From the NCBI RefSeq assembly GCF_024519455.1, contig NZ_JALJRY010000003.1, positions 259,675 through 323,674 on the forward strand: a DNA stretch of 64,000 bases. Reading direction: 5' to 3'. Shown in pieces: positions 6,859 to 15,851 of the stretch (positions within the stretch are counted from its first letter, which is position 1; each line of letters opens with the position of its first letter). The notes beneath the pieces were generated by a model, which saw nothing but the letters and a program-made list of their open reading frames with translations, was not told the origin of the DNA and did not search any database. Source of the DNA: Streptomyces sp. STR69 (GTDB taxonomy: Bacteria; Actinomycetota; Actinomycetes; Streptomycetales; Streptomycetaceae). A program made the translations under genes and the position numbers.

Positions 6859-8481
6859 GTGAACGTCACGACCCCGGCGAGCGGGACGGCCGACCGACGG
6901 GCGGCCACCCTCGTCATGGCCTGCCTCGGCGTCTTCGTCGCCTACTTGCCGGTGACCACGGTCGCCGTGAGCCTGCCCGCCATCCAGGCGGCGCTGAACG
7001 CGTCGACCGCCCAACTGTCCTGGGTCCAGGACGCGTTCGTCCTGCCGATGGCCGCGTTCATCCTCACCGCGGGTGTCTTCGGCGATGTCCACGGGCGCAA
7101 GAAGGTGTTCCAGGCGGGCCTGCTGTTCACCGCCGCCGGTGCCGCCGTGGCCCTGTCGGCGCAGTCGGTGCAGGTGCTGTGGATCGGCCAGGCGCTCGCC
7201 GGTCTCGGCGCCGCGACCCTGCTGCCCACCACCCTGGCACTGATCAGCCACGCGGTGCCCGACCACCGGGAGCGCGGCAAGTTCATCGGCCTGTGGGCGA
7301 CCGCCCTCATGGCCGCGCTGGCCATCGGCCCGCTGATCGCCGGCGTCATCCTCGACCACACCTCGTGGCGCTGGATCTATCTGCTGTCCGTCCCCGTCCC
7401 GCTGATCGCGATGGGTTTCGCCGCCCGGCTGCTCCCCGACTCACGCGCCCCGCACGGCCGGAAGCTGGACTGGCCCGGCCAGCTCACCGCGACCCTCGCC
7501 ATCACCGCGCTCGTCTACGGCGTGATCGAGGGCGGCGCCGGTTCCTTCACGGATGTCAAGGTCATGGTGGCCCTGTTCACGGCGGTGGCCGGTGGAGTCG
7601 CCTTCGTGTTCGCGGAGCGGCGCAGCGACAGTCCGATGCTGGATCTGACGCTGTTCCGCAGCCCGGCGTTCACCGCCACCACCCTGGTCGCGATGATCAC
7701 CTTCCTGGCGCTGATCGGCTTCTTCTTCCTGCTCAGCCTGTACTTCGGCCTCGTGCAGCAGCTCGACACGCTGCAGGCGGCCTGGCGGCTTCTGATGGTC
7801 ACCGCGGCGGCGATCGTGGTCGGCCAGCCGGTCGGGCGGCTCATGCACCGGGTCGCCCCGCGCGTCCTGATCACCGGGGGTCTGCTCGTCATCTCCGGCG
7901 CGCTGTTCTCGCTGACCGGCGTCGACGCCGGCACCTCGTTCGGGTCCATCGCCTGGCGGCTGGCGCTGCTCGGGCTGGGCATCGGGACCGTCCTGACGCC
8001 GATGACCGCGACCGCCGTGGCCTCCGTGCCGTATCAGCAGGCGGGTATGGCGGCGGCCGGCAACAACGCGTTCCGGCAGGTCGGTGGCGCGCTGGGCCCG
8101 GCCGTCCTGGGCGCCCTGCTCACCACCAAGGCGCTCGACACGCTGCCCGGCCACCTCACCGACGCAGGGGTGACGGGCGCGACGCAGCGCAGCATCGTCT
8201 CGACCGCCGACAGCGGTGGTCTGGGCGCGGTCGCCCATATGAACCTCGGCGTGGACACCGGGCGGGCGCTCGGCGCGCTGGGCGACTCGTTCCTGGACGG
8301 CATGCGGCTGTGCCTGGTGGTGGCCGGGGCGCTGACGCTCCTCGCGGCGCTGGTGTGCGTGCTGCTGCTCCGCCCGCGGCGGACGGCCGGCTCCACGTCG
8401 GCTCCGGTCGCCGGCACGAACACCGCCGGTGCCGCAACGGCCGCTGTCGCAGCGGTGGTTGAGTCGACGCCGAACCGCTGA
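6859..8481 (+). CDS. MFS drug exporter, DHA2 family (14 TM helices)
   Basis: A 540-residue protein of the EmrB/QacA (DHA2) type. The motif A loop GDVHGRKKVF follows the second helix, and motif C-like IGPLIAGVILDHTSWRWIYL marks helix 5, typical of proton-driven drug antiporters. About 14 hydrophobic segments are visible. The GTG at 6859 has AAGGAG upstream, so the earlier in-frame ATG at 6787 is probably not used. Its 142-base divergent gap with the two-module Lrp regulator suggests control by that protein. Substrate unknown. Confidence 0.9.
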   Translation: MNVTTPASGTADRRAATLVMACLGVFVAYLPVTTVAVSLPAIQAALNASTAQLSWVQDAFVLPMAAFILTAGVFGDVHGRKKVFQAGLLFTAAGAAVALSAQSVQVLWIGQALAGLGAATLLPTTLALISHAVPDHRERGKFIGLWATALMAALAIGPLIAGVILDHTSWRWIYLLSVPVPLIAMGFAARLLPDSRAPHGRKLDWPGQLTATLAITALVYGVIEGGAGSFTDVKVMVALFTAVAGGVAFVFAERRSDSPMLDLTLFRSPAFTATTLVAMITFLALIGFFFLLSLYFGLVQQLDTLQAAWRLLMVTAAAIVVGQPVGRLMHRVAPRVLITGGLLVISGALFSLTGVDAGTSFGSIAWRLALLGLGIGTVLTPMTATAVASVPYQQAGMAAAGNNAFRQVGGALGPAVLGALLTTKALDTLPGHLTDAGVTGATQRSIVSTADSGGLGAVAHMNLGVDTGRALGALGDSFLDGMRLCLVVAGALTLLAALVCVLLLRPRRTAGSTSAPVAGTNTAGAATAAVAAVVESTPNR

Positions 8482-8488
8482 ACCGCCT

Positions 8489-8534
8489 GCGGGCGGGCTC
8501 CCTTCGCACCTCTTCGCGAAGGGAGCCCGCCTGC
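8489..8534. terminator. Strong bidirectional hairpin terminator
   Basis: A 19-base stem with one mismatch (arms 8489-8507 and 8516-8534) and an 8-base loop lies between two convergent genes. Confidence 0.9.
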
Positions 8535-8541
8535 TGTCGCG

Positions 8542-9495
8542 TCAGATCGACACGGCGACGGCGGTGAACGTCGTGTCGGGCGTCTGCGGGGTGGTGAAGC
8601 GGGCGTTGACCAGATAGAGCCGGTTGCCGAAGCGGGCGGCGGTCGTGGGGACGTCGAAGCGCGGGTCGGTGATCGTACTGCGCAGGGTCGCGGTGGTGAC
8701 CTGGCCGTCGAGGTCGAACACGCTGATCCGGTTCAGGCGGTTCTGGACGACGTACAGCGTCCGGCCGATCCGGAACAGACCGTCGCCGTTGGCCACGTCG
8801 GAGGCCCCGCTCAGGACGATCTCGGTGGCGGCGCCGGTCCTGAGGGACACCCGGTAGAGCTTGCCAGGTGTACTGCTGACGACGATGAGGCCGTGGCCGT
8901 CCGGGGTGCCGACGATGCCGTTGGCGTTGTTCACCCCGGGCGTCTGCACCCAGTCGCCGGTGAGCGGCAGGGCGGTGACCTCGCCCGTACGGCCGCGGGG
9001 GACGCCGTAGAGCACGGCGTCCAGGGAGTCGGTGAACCAGGCGCGGTCGCCGAGCAGGGTGATGTCGTTGATGAAGTGGCCGGTGGTTGCAGTGAGTTGA
9101 TAGGTCGTCAGGATCTCGCCGGTGCGGGAGTCGACGACTCTCGCGGCTCCGGTGCCGCCGGCGACGTACAGCAGGCCGTCGTGGTCCAGTTTCAGCCCGA
9201 CGGAGACCAGGCCGGTGGCGCCCTCGGAGAGGATCTTGCCCTCGCCGGTGCGCAGGTCGGTGCGGTAGACGGCGCCGTCGGCGCGGGAGCCCAGGTAGGC
9301 GTACGGCCTGCTGCCGATGGCGATGCCCTCGGGGAGCCAGCCGTTGGGCAGCGGGAACTCCGTCGGCCAACTGGCCCCTGCGGTGGATGAGTTGGCGCGT
9401 GCCGTGCCGGTGCCGGCCGTGACGGCGAGGGCGGTCAGAGCGGCGCCGCCGAGTAAGGCGCCGCGCCGGCTGGGCCGGGGGTGGTTCCGGGTCAT
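8542..9495 (-). CDS. Tat-exported SMP-30/gluconolactonase-like beta-propeller protein
   Basis: The 317-residue protein has a twin-arginine signal (PSRRGALLGGAALTALAVTA) with cleavage near TARA. The mature part is a run of beta-propeller blades of the SMP-30/lactonase or NHL type (EGIAIGSRPYAYLGS, DGLLYVAGGTG, DGHGLIVVSSTPGKLYRV). Members bind calcium and may hydrolyse lactones, but many are uncharacterised and no catalytic residues were confirmed here. GGAGG precedes the ATG at 9495. It is divergent from a monooxygenase operon, with matched inverted repeats between, so the two may be co-regulated. Confidence 0.8.
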   Translation of the reverse strand: MTRNHPRPSRRGALLGGAALTALAVTAGTGTARANSSTAGASWPTEFPLPNGWLPEGIAIGSRPYAYLGSRADGAVYRTDLRTGEGKILSEGATGLVSVGLKLDHDGLLYVAGGTGAARVVDSRTGEILTTYQLTATTGHFINDITLLGDRAWFTDSLDAVLYGVPRGRTGEVTALPLTGDWVQTPGVNNANGIVGTPDGHGLIVVSSTPGKLYRVSLRTGAATEIVLSGASDVANGDGLFRIGRTLYVVQNRLNRISVFDLDGQVTTATLRSTITDPRFDVPTTAARFGNRLYLVNARFTTPQTPDTTFTAVAVSI

Positions 9496-9535
9496 CGTTC
9501 GGGCCTCCGGGGACGAGGGGGTGAGCGGGGGCGGC

Positions 9536-9553
9536 GATACGCGTGGAGTGAAT
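9536..9553 (+). promoter_or_regulatory. Regulatory site A in the divergent SMP-30/monooxygenase gap
   Basis: GATACGCGTGGAGTGAAT recurs on the opposite strand at 9593-9610 with 16 of 18 bases conserved, the first 11 perfectly. Oppositely oriented copies in a divergent promoter region suggest a regulator that binds both, possibly the AraC protein at the far end of the operon. Confidence 0.6.
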
Positions 9554-9592
9554 CTGTCTTCGCGTAACGACCCGTCACTGCCCGGAGTTCCC

Positions 9593-9610
9593 ATCCACCC
9601 CACGCGTATC
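9593..9610 (-). promoter_or_regulatory. Regulatory site B, inverted copy of site A
   Basis: Read on the minus strand it is GATACGCGTGGGGTGGAT. Its centre is 57 bp from that of site A (the perfect 11-base cores are 64 bp apart), roughly six helical turns. This would allow looping or paired binding. Confidence 0.6.
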
Positions 9611-9727
9611 CGACCTCCCCGGCCGCTGAGGTCCCGTCCCTGGCCGCGCGGGTCAGTTCCCGCAGGACAGCGGGTGCATACGTTTCCTCCACCACCCGTG
9701 AAACGGGACGACCGAGGAGGCAGGCTC

Positions 9728-11074
9728 GTGACGGAAGGCCAGTTGGACACGTGTGTGATCGGGGCGGGGCCCGCCGGGCTGGCGGTCGCCAGGGCTCTGG
9801 CGGAGCGGAAGCTGCCGTACACGCATCTGGAGCGGCACACCGGGGTCGGCGGGATCTGGGACATCGAGAATCCGGGCGGGCCGATGTACGAGTCGGCGCA
9901 CTTCATCTCCAGCCGGACCCTGTCGGGCTTCAGCGGTTTCCCCATGCCCGATCACTTCGCGGACTATCCGCCGCACCGGCAGGTCCTGTCGTATCTGCGG
10001 TCCTTCGCCGACGCCTACGGGCTGACCGACCGGATCGAGTTCGGCGTCGGGGTCGCGAGCGTCGACAAGAACGCGGACGGCACCTGGACGGTCGTCCGGG
10101 CCGACGGGCGGGAGAGTCTGCACGGGCAGGTGGTGGTGTGCACGGGCTCCCAGTGGCACCCCAACATCCCTGACATACCTGGGGAGTTCAGCGGAGAGAT
10201 CCGGCACACGGTCGGCTACCGCAGCGCGGAGGAGTTGCGAGGCAGGCGGGTGCTGGTCGTGGGCGCGGGGAACTCCGGCTGTGACATCGCGTGCGACGCG
10301 GCCCGGTCGGCCGATCGTGCGGTGATCAGCATGCGGCGCGGGTACTGGTTCATCCCGAAGCATCTCTTCGGACGGCCGGTGGACACCATCGCCAACAGCG
10401 GTCCGCATCTGCCGATGTGGCTGGCGCAGCGGGTCTTCGGTGGTCTGCTGCGGATCGTCAACGGCGATCCGACGCGGCTGGGGCTGCAGAAGCCGGACCA
10501 CAGGCTGTTCGAGACGCACCCGGCCATCAACTCGATGCTGATCCACCATCTCCAGCACGGCGACATCACCGCCCGGCCCGGCATCGCCCGCGCCGAGGGC
10601 AGCACCGTGCACTTCACGGACGGCACGAGCGACGACTTCGACCTGATCCTGTTGGCCACCGGCTTCGTCCACAAAGTCCCGGTCGCGCAGCGGTACTTCG
10701 GCGACGAACAGCATCCGGACCTGTATCTGTCGTCGTTCTCGCGCGAGCACCAGGGCCTGTTCGGGATCGGGTTCGTCGAGACCAACGCGGGGGCGTACCA
10801 ACTCTTCGACACGCAGGCGCAGTTGATCGCCGGGTATCTGCACGACGCGCGTCACGGTCTGGCCAACGCGGAGCGGTTCACCCAGATGATCCGCGCCGAC
10901 CGGCCGGATCTGTCCGGCGGGCTGAAGTTCGTCGCCTCGCCCCGGCACACCGGCTACGTCGACAGCGGCGCGTTCGTGAAGTACCTCGGCAAGGTGGCCC
11001 GGCAGATGGGCTGGCGAACCGAGGGCCAGGCGCCGCCGGTGCGGTCCCCGCGACGGGTGGAGACGGCGGCATGA
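9728..11074 (+). CDS. Flavin-containing monooxygenase
   Basis: The 448-residue cytosolic flavoprotein has an N-terminal FAD-binding GAGPAG, a central NADPH-binding GAGNSG, and between them FSGEIRHTVGY. The last fits the FMO fingerprint FxGxxxHxxx(Y/F) rather than the tryptophan form of Baeyer-Villiger enzymes. It probably oxygenates a nitrogen, sulfur or carbonyl compound using NADPH and oxygen. GTG at 9728 is preceded by GAGGAGG. It overlaps the next gene by 4 bases (ATGA), giving a translationally coupled oxidation operon with an SDR and an aldehyde dehydrogenase. The natural substrate is not evident. Confidence 0.9.
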   Translation: MTEGQLDTCVIGAGPAGLAVARALAERKLPYTHLERHTGVGGIWDIENPGGPMYESAHFISSRTLSGFSGFPMPDHFADYPPHRQVLSYLRSFADAYGLTDRIEFGVGVASVDKNADGTWTVVRADGRESLHGQVVVCTGSQWHPNIPDIPGEFSGEIRHTVGYRSAEELRGRRVLVVGAGNSGCDIACDAARSADRAVISMRRGYWFIPKHLFGRPVDTIANSGPHLPMWLAQRVFGGLLRIVNGDPTRLGLQKPDHRLFETHPAINSMLIHHLQHGDITARPGIARAEGSTVHFTDGTSDDFDLILLATGFVHKVPVAQRYFGDEQHPDLYLSSFSREHQGLFGIGFVETNAGAYQLFDTQAQLIAGYLHDARHGLANAERFTQMIRADRPDLSGGLKFVASPRHTGYVDSGAFVKYLGKVARQMGWRTEGQAPPVRSPRRVETAA

Positions 11075-11949
11075 AGCGGTTCGACTTCACCGACAAGGTT
11101 GTGCTGGTGACCGGTGGCGCGGGCGGTATCGGCAGTGCCCTGTGCCGGCGCTTCGCGGCGGGCGGCGCGCGCTGTGTCGTCGTCGACATCGACGGGGTCC
11201 GTGCCGAGAAGGTGGCCGCCGCACTGCCCGGCGCCGGGCACTCGGGCATCGGCTGCGACCTGACCCAACGCGCCCAGCTGGAGGGGCTGTTCGAGCGGGT
11301 GGCCGAGGTCCACGGCCGGCTCGACGTGCTGGTGAACAACGTGGGGATGACCAGCTCGGAGCGCTTCGACGCGCGGAGCGTCGAGAGCATCGAGCAGGAG
11401 ATCACCCTCAACCTGACCTCCCCGCTGGTCGCCACCCGGATCGCGATCCCCCTGCTGAAGGCCTCGCGGGACGCCCGGGTGGTCACCACCGTCTCCCTCG
11501 GCGGGATCTTCCCGCTGGGCGAGACCCCGATCTACACGGCATCCAAGTTCGGGCTGCGCGGTGCGATGCTCGCCATCGGCCTGGATCTGCGCGGCAGGGG
11601 CATCCTGGCGGGGTCGGTGCTGCCCTCGGCGACCGACACCCGGATGCTGCGCCAGGAGGCCGTGGACGGCGGCAACTCGATGCAGTTCCAGGACCAGCCG
11701 CAGCAACCGGCGAACGTCGTCGCGGCCGTGGTGAGCCTGCTGGACAGGCCACGGCTTGAGGCCTACCCCCGGTCCGGCGAGTCGCGTCTGGTCCGGTGCG
11801 CGATGCTCGTCCCGAACCTGCTGCCCAGGATCTTCCCCCTGTTCCGCAAGCGCGGCGACCGCGGCATGGCCCGCTATCTGGAAGAGCTTCACCGCCGTGG
11901 CCTGGCCCGACAGACCGACGGGCGCTGGGAGTTGGTGGAGGAGGCATGA
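11071..11949 (+). CDS. SDR family oxidoreductase
   Basis: The 292-residue classical short-chain dehydrogenase has the cofactor loop TGGAGGIG near residue 14, an acidic residue after strand 2 (VVDID) that favours NAD(H), NNVG in strand 4, and the YTASK active site. An unusual C-terminal extension of about 50 residues (LPRIFPLFRKRGDRGMARYL onward) is rich in basic and aromatic residues and may bind membrane or partner. It is coupled by ATGA overlaps to the monooxygenase before it and the aldehyde dehydrogenase after it, so it probably oxidises an alcohol between those steps. Confidence 0.9.
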   Translation: MKRFDFTDKVVLVTGGAGGIGSALCRRFAAGGARCVVVDIDGVRAEKVAAALPGAGHSGIGCDLTQRAQLEGLFERVAEVHGRLDVLVNNVGMTSSERFDARSVESIEQEITLNLTSPLVATRIAIPLLKASRDARVVTTVSLGGIFPLGETPIYTASKFGLRGAMLAIGLDLRGRGILAGSVLPSATDTRMLRQEAVDGGNSMQFQDQPQQPANVVAAVVSLLDRPRLEAYPRSGESRLVRCAMLVPNLLPRIFPLFRKRGDRGMARYLEELHRRGLARQTDGRWELVEEA

Positions 11950-13358
11950 CCAGGAACGAGACGCTGACCGTCGTCGCCCCCGCCACCGGTGAGCCGCTCA
12001 CCACCCTGTCCGCCGCGAGCGCCGACGACGTCACCAAGGCCGCCGAGCAGGCCCAACTCACCTACGAATCAGGGGTGTGGACGCGGTTGCCGGTCCGCGA
12101 GCGGAGCGCCGTACTGCTGCGGCTGGCCGACCTGATGGAACGGGACGCCGAACTCCTCGCCCGGCTCGACAGCGAGGACGCGGGCAAGCCGATCACTGAG
12201 TGCCGTACGGGGGACGTGCCGGGGGCGATCGAGTCGATGCGCTGGTTCGCCGAGGCGGCCGACAAGGTCTTCGGCCGGGTCGCGCCGGGCGGGCCCGACG
12301 CGCTCGGTCTCGTCAGCCGCGAGCCCGTCGGTGTCGGCGCGGCGATCCTGCCGTGGAACTACCCGCTGGCGATGGCCAGTTGGAAGGTCGGCCCGGCGCT
12401 GGCCGCCGGGAACTGTCTCCTCGTCAAGCCCGCCGAGGCCACCCCGCGCTCGGCCCTCCACCTCGCCGCCCTCGCCACCGAGGCCGGCCTCCCCGACGGA
12501 GTGCTCACGGTACTGCCCGGCTACGGCGCGGCGGCCGGCGCCGCCCTCGCCCACGACCCCCTCGTCCGGGCACTCTCCTTCACCGGCTCCACCGCCACCG
12601 GCCGCCGCGTCCTCAGGGCCGCCGCCGACAGCAACTTCAAACGCGTCTCCCTGGAGATGGGCGGCAAGAGCCCGCAGGTGCTGATGGCCGACGCGCTCTC
12701 CTACGGCGACGAGCTGATCGACGACATGATCGAGGCCGCGTTCCTGACGATGGGGCAGAACTGCACGGCCGGCTCAAGGGTGTTGGTGCACCGGAGCATC
12801 GCCGAGGAGGTGGTGGAGCGGTTCACCGCGGCGGCACGGAATCTCGTCGTCGGCGATCCGGCCGACCCGCGTACCCAGCAGGGCCCGCTCATCGACCGCG
12901 CCGCCTTCGACCGGGTCGTGGGCGCCGTGGACGCGGCGCGCGAGGCCGGAGCCCAGATCCACACCGCCGGACTCCCCCACGGGCTCCCCGCGCGCGGCTC
13001 CTACTACCCGCCCACCGTGATCACCCGGGCCCCGGCCGAAAGTGCCGTACTCACAAGGGAGTTGTTCGGTCCCGTGGTCACCGTCGAGACCTTCGGCTCC
13101 GAGGAGGAGGCGGTCCGGATGGCGAACGCCACCGAGTACGGGCTCGCCGCCTCCGTCTGGACCCGCGACCTCGACACCGCGCTGCGGCTGGCCCGCGGCA
13201 TCGAGGCGGGCGTGGTCTCCGTCAACGCCTACAGCGAAGGGGACATCACCACGCCGTTCGGCGGCTGGAAGCAGTCCGGGTTCGGCGGCGCGGAGAAGTC
13301 GACGAACGCCTTCGACCAGTGGACGCGGGAGAAGACGGTCTGGATCCGCACCCGTTGA
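11946..13358 (+). CDS. Aldehyde dehydrogenase (NAD(P)+)
   Basis: The 470-residue protein is a full-length ALDH-superfamily enzyme. It shows the substrate-channel and cofactor motif PWNYPLAMASWKVGPALAAG, general-base glutamate in LEMGGKSP, and nucleophilic cysteine in GQNCTAGSR; the end GGWKQSGFGGAEKSTNAFDQ resembles betaine and gamma-aminobutyraldehyde dehydrogenases. It overlaps the SDR gene by 4 bases and would carry the aldehyde product to a carboxylate. Monooxygenase, SDR and ALDH together suggest catabolism of an amine, ketone or terpenoid alcohol. Confidence 0.92.
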   Translation: MTRNETLTVVAPATGEPLTTLSAASADDVTKAAEQAQLTYESGVWTRLPVRERSAVLLRLADLMERDAELLARLDSEDAGKPITECRTGDVPGAIESMRWFAEAADKVFGRVAPGGPDALGLVSREPVGVGAAILPWNYPLAMASWKVGPALAAGNCLLVKPAEATPRSALHLAALATEAGLPDGVLTVLPGYGAAAGAALAHDPLVRALSFTGSTATGRRVLRAAADSNFKRVSLEMGGKSPQVLMADALSYGDELIDDMIEAAFLTMGQNCTAGSRVLVHRSIAEEVVERFTAAARNLVVGDPADPRTQQGPLIDRAAFDRVVGAVDAAREAGAQIHTAGLPHGLPARGSYYPPTVITRAPAESAVLTRELFGPVVTVETFGSEEEAVRMANATEYGLAASVWTRDLDTALRLARGIEAGVVSVNAYSEGDITTPFGGWKQSGFGGAEKSTNAFDQWTREKTVWIRTR

Positions 13359-13362
13359 CCCG

Positions 13363-14442
13363 TCATTCGCGGTGCGCCGCCGCCTGGAGCAGCCGCTCCC
13401 GCAGCTGGACCGGGGAGGTGCCGTGCCAGCGGCGAACCGCGCGGCGCAGGGCGCGTTCGTCGGAGAAGCCCGCCCGGTGGGCGATGTCACGCAGGGTCAA
13501 CTCCGGGCGCAGCAGCAGCTGTTCGACACGCTCCCGGCGTACTCCCTCGGCCAGTGCCTCGTAGGTGGTGCCGCAGTCGGCCAGCCGACGGCGCAGCGTC
13601 CGCTCGCTGGTCGCGTGCCGTCGTGCCTGTTCGCCGAAGGACGGGATCGCCGGGAGGCTCTGCGCGACGGACACCTCCAGTACTTCCAGGAGATCCTGTT
13701 GCCCGGTGCGGGAGGCCAGTTGGGCGTCGAGTGTCTCCAGGGTCGAGGCGTACGTCACCGGGTCGCGGCCGGGCATCGGGGCGCGGGCCCACGCGGGCTC
13801 GATGACGATGCGGTCGGCCGGGGCACGGAAGCGCACCGGGCAGCCGAACAGGGCGTCGTACAGCTCGCGTTGACGGGGTGGCGGAGCGGAGAACTCCACC
13901 ACGCGCGGCGCGAAGTCCGGGCCGACGGCCAGTCGGGACACGGTGACCACGGAGGCGAGCGCCTCCTCGATGAGGAAGGAGGCCACGCTCGGGTCGACGG
14001 CGGGATCGGGGAGGTCGGCGCGCAGGACGAAGGCGCCGTCCTCGTCCACGCCGGTCGACCACACGGTCATCGCGCCGGAGAGGTTCTGGTACCTCACACC
14101 GGTCTCGATGGCATGGCGCAGTGTGTCGGCGGCCAGCAGCGCGAAGCCGAGCAGGCCCCACGCGGTGAGGTGCTGCGCCGCGCCGACCTTCAGACCCAGC
14201 CGCTCGTCCCCGGTGAGCTCCACCGCGCGCCGGATCACCGCGCTGCCCTGCCGGTAGGACACCCGTAGCGCGGCGGACCGCATGAGGGTCTCGTCCAGGC
14301 CGACCTGGCTCAGCAGGGGCTGCAGGTCGACACCGCGTTCGTCGGCGACGGTGACGAGATAACGCAGGATGTTCGGCTGGATCGTCGCCGAAGTGCTGCG
14401 GCTGGTCCCGTGCGGGTCCGCCGGGGCGGGGTCGGGGAACAT
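13363..14442 (-). CDS. AraC family transcriptional regulator
   Basis: The 359-residue protein has an N-terminal 'arabinose-binding' type sensing domain (residues about 25-215, ILRYLVTVADERGVDLQPLL onward) and a C-terminal AraC helix-turn-helix pair (ERTLRRRLADCGTTYEALAE and LTLRDIAHRAGFSDERALRR). This layout is shared with OruR/ArgR-like and catabolic activators. The ATG at 14442 follows GAGGAGGTGA. It faces the monooxygenase operon with only 4 bases between stop codons, so it is the likeliest local controller of that operon and of the paired sites at 9536-9610. The effector is unknown. Confidence 0.88.
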   Translation of the reverse strand: MFPDPAPADPHGTSRSTSATIQPNILRYLVTVADERGVDLQPLLSQVGLDETLMRSAALRVSYRQGSAVIRRAVELTGDERLGLKVGAAQHLTAWGLLGFALLAADTLRHAIETGVRYQNLSGAMTVWSTGVDEDGAFVLRADLPDPAVDPSVASFLIEEALASVVTVSRLAVGPDFAPRVVEFSAPPPRQRELYDALFGCPVRFRAPADRIVIEPAWARAPMPGRDPVTYASTLETLDAQLASRTGQQDLLEVLEVSVAQSLPAIPSFGEQARRHATSERTLRRRLADCGTTYEALAEGVRRERVEQLLLRPELTLRDIAHRAGFSDERALRRAVRRWHGTSPVQLRERLLQAAAHRE

Positions 14443-14573
14443 CGCACTCACCTCCTCTTGGGCCACCACCGTAAGCACCCGGGCCTCACCGGTCGTATCG
14501 CTGGCCGCCGAAGTCCCCTCAACGGCCCCCGGCGTCCTGCGTCCGTCGCGCACCACCTGACTACGGTCTGTGC

Positions 14574-15764
14574 ATGTCAGTCAGCGCTCCAAGTCGGGCC
14601 AAGAGCGGGCGTCGCCCCGGCAGGGCGGGCGCCCGGAGGGTGGCAACGCTCGCGTTCGCCGCTCAGGGTGTGTCCGTCGCCGCCGTGTACACGACCGTCC
14701 CCGCGGTCACCGAGCACCAGGGGCTGTCCCCGCTCCTGACGACCACCACGCTGGTCGCGGTCGCCCTGGCGGCCGGGTTCGGCAGCTTCCTCGGGCTGGC
14801 CGCGGTCCGTGTCGCCGGTCCGGTCGCCACGATGCGCGGCGCCCTGCTCACGGCCGCCGTCGCGCTCACCCTGATCGGACAGGCACCCTGCCCGCAGACC
14901 GCCGTCTGCGCGTACGTCCTCTTCGGTGTCGCGGTGGGCGGCCTCGACGTCGGGATCAACACCCGGGCCGCCGCGATCGAACGCGCCTACGGCCGTAGCG
15001 TCTTCGGCTCCTTCTACACGGCGTGGAGCGTGGGCGGTGTGCTCGCGGCCCTGCTCACCGCCGGGGCGGCCCGTCTCGACTGGCCCGTGGGCGACGGCCT
15101 GGCCGTGCAGGCGGGCATCCTGCTGCTCGTCGCCTGCTGTCTGCGCACACACGAACTCCCCTCCTCCCAAGAGCCGTCGGCACAACCGGCGTTGGGGCGT
15201 CGGCTGTAGCTGCGACTGCTCCCCTTCGGTCTGGTCCTGCTCGTCGTCTACGTCGTGGACTCGACGGTCTCCGCCTGGTCGGCGGTCTATCTGCGGCAGA
15301 CCCTCGCCGCGTCGCTCACGGTCGCGCCGATGGCGTACGCGGCGTACCAGGCCGGCACGGTCGTCGGCCGCGCGAGCGTGGACCGGCTGGTGCAGCGGGT
15401 CGGGACCGTGGCCGTCGTCCGCACGGCCGCCCTGGTGGTGGCGGGTGCGCTGGCGGGCATGGCCATGGCGCCGAGCTGGCCGTTCGCCGTGCTCATGGCC
15501 GGGGTGGTGGGCCTGGGGGCGTCGGTGCTGGCCCCGCTGTGTCTGGCCTCCGCCGCGCGGCTGCGCCCGGCCGCCTCGGAAGCGGTCCTGGCCCGGCTGA
15601 ACCTCTTCAACTACGCGGGTGTCGTCTCCGGTGGCGCGGTGAGCGGGCTGCTCGGTTCCACCGGTGAGTTCCGGCTCGCGTACGCGGCGCCGGCCGCCCT
15701 GGCGCTGTTCGTCCTGGCCGGGGCCCGGCACTTCACGCAGCCGCCGAGGACGTCCGGGACATAG
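14574..15764 (+). pseudogene. MFS transporter interrupted by an in-frame UAG codon
   Basis: Codons 1-211 encode six or more membrane helices of an MFS permease. A TAG at 15207-15209 then stops the frame in the central cytoplasmic loop (after ALGRRL). The same frame continues without further defects (LRLLPFGLVLLVVYVVDS onward) through the second helix bundle to 15764. One nonsense change therefore splits an otherwise intact gene of about 396 codons. Either the gene is freshly inactivated, the stop is read through, or there is a sequencing error. A -10-like TACGGT lies 6 bases before the ATG, suggesting a leaderless mRNA. Confidence 0.85.
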
Positions 15765-15851
15765 GAAACAAGCCAGGCGATGGGCGGGATATGGCCAGCC
15801 CATGGGCAGGCGGCAATCGGTCGTTCAACCGGCGCTGCCAGCGTCGCGCCC

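Noticed and set aside
9728..11074. Baeyer-Villiger monooxygenase
   Set aside because: The fingerprint ends in Tyr (FSGEIRHTVGY) rather than the Trp-containing BVMO form, so the general FMO call is safer.
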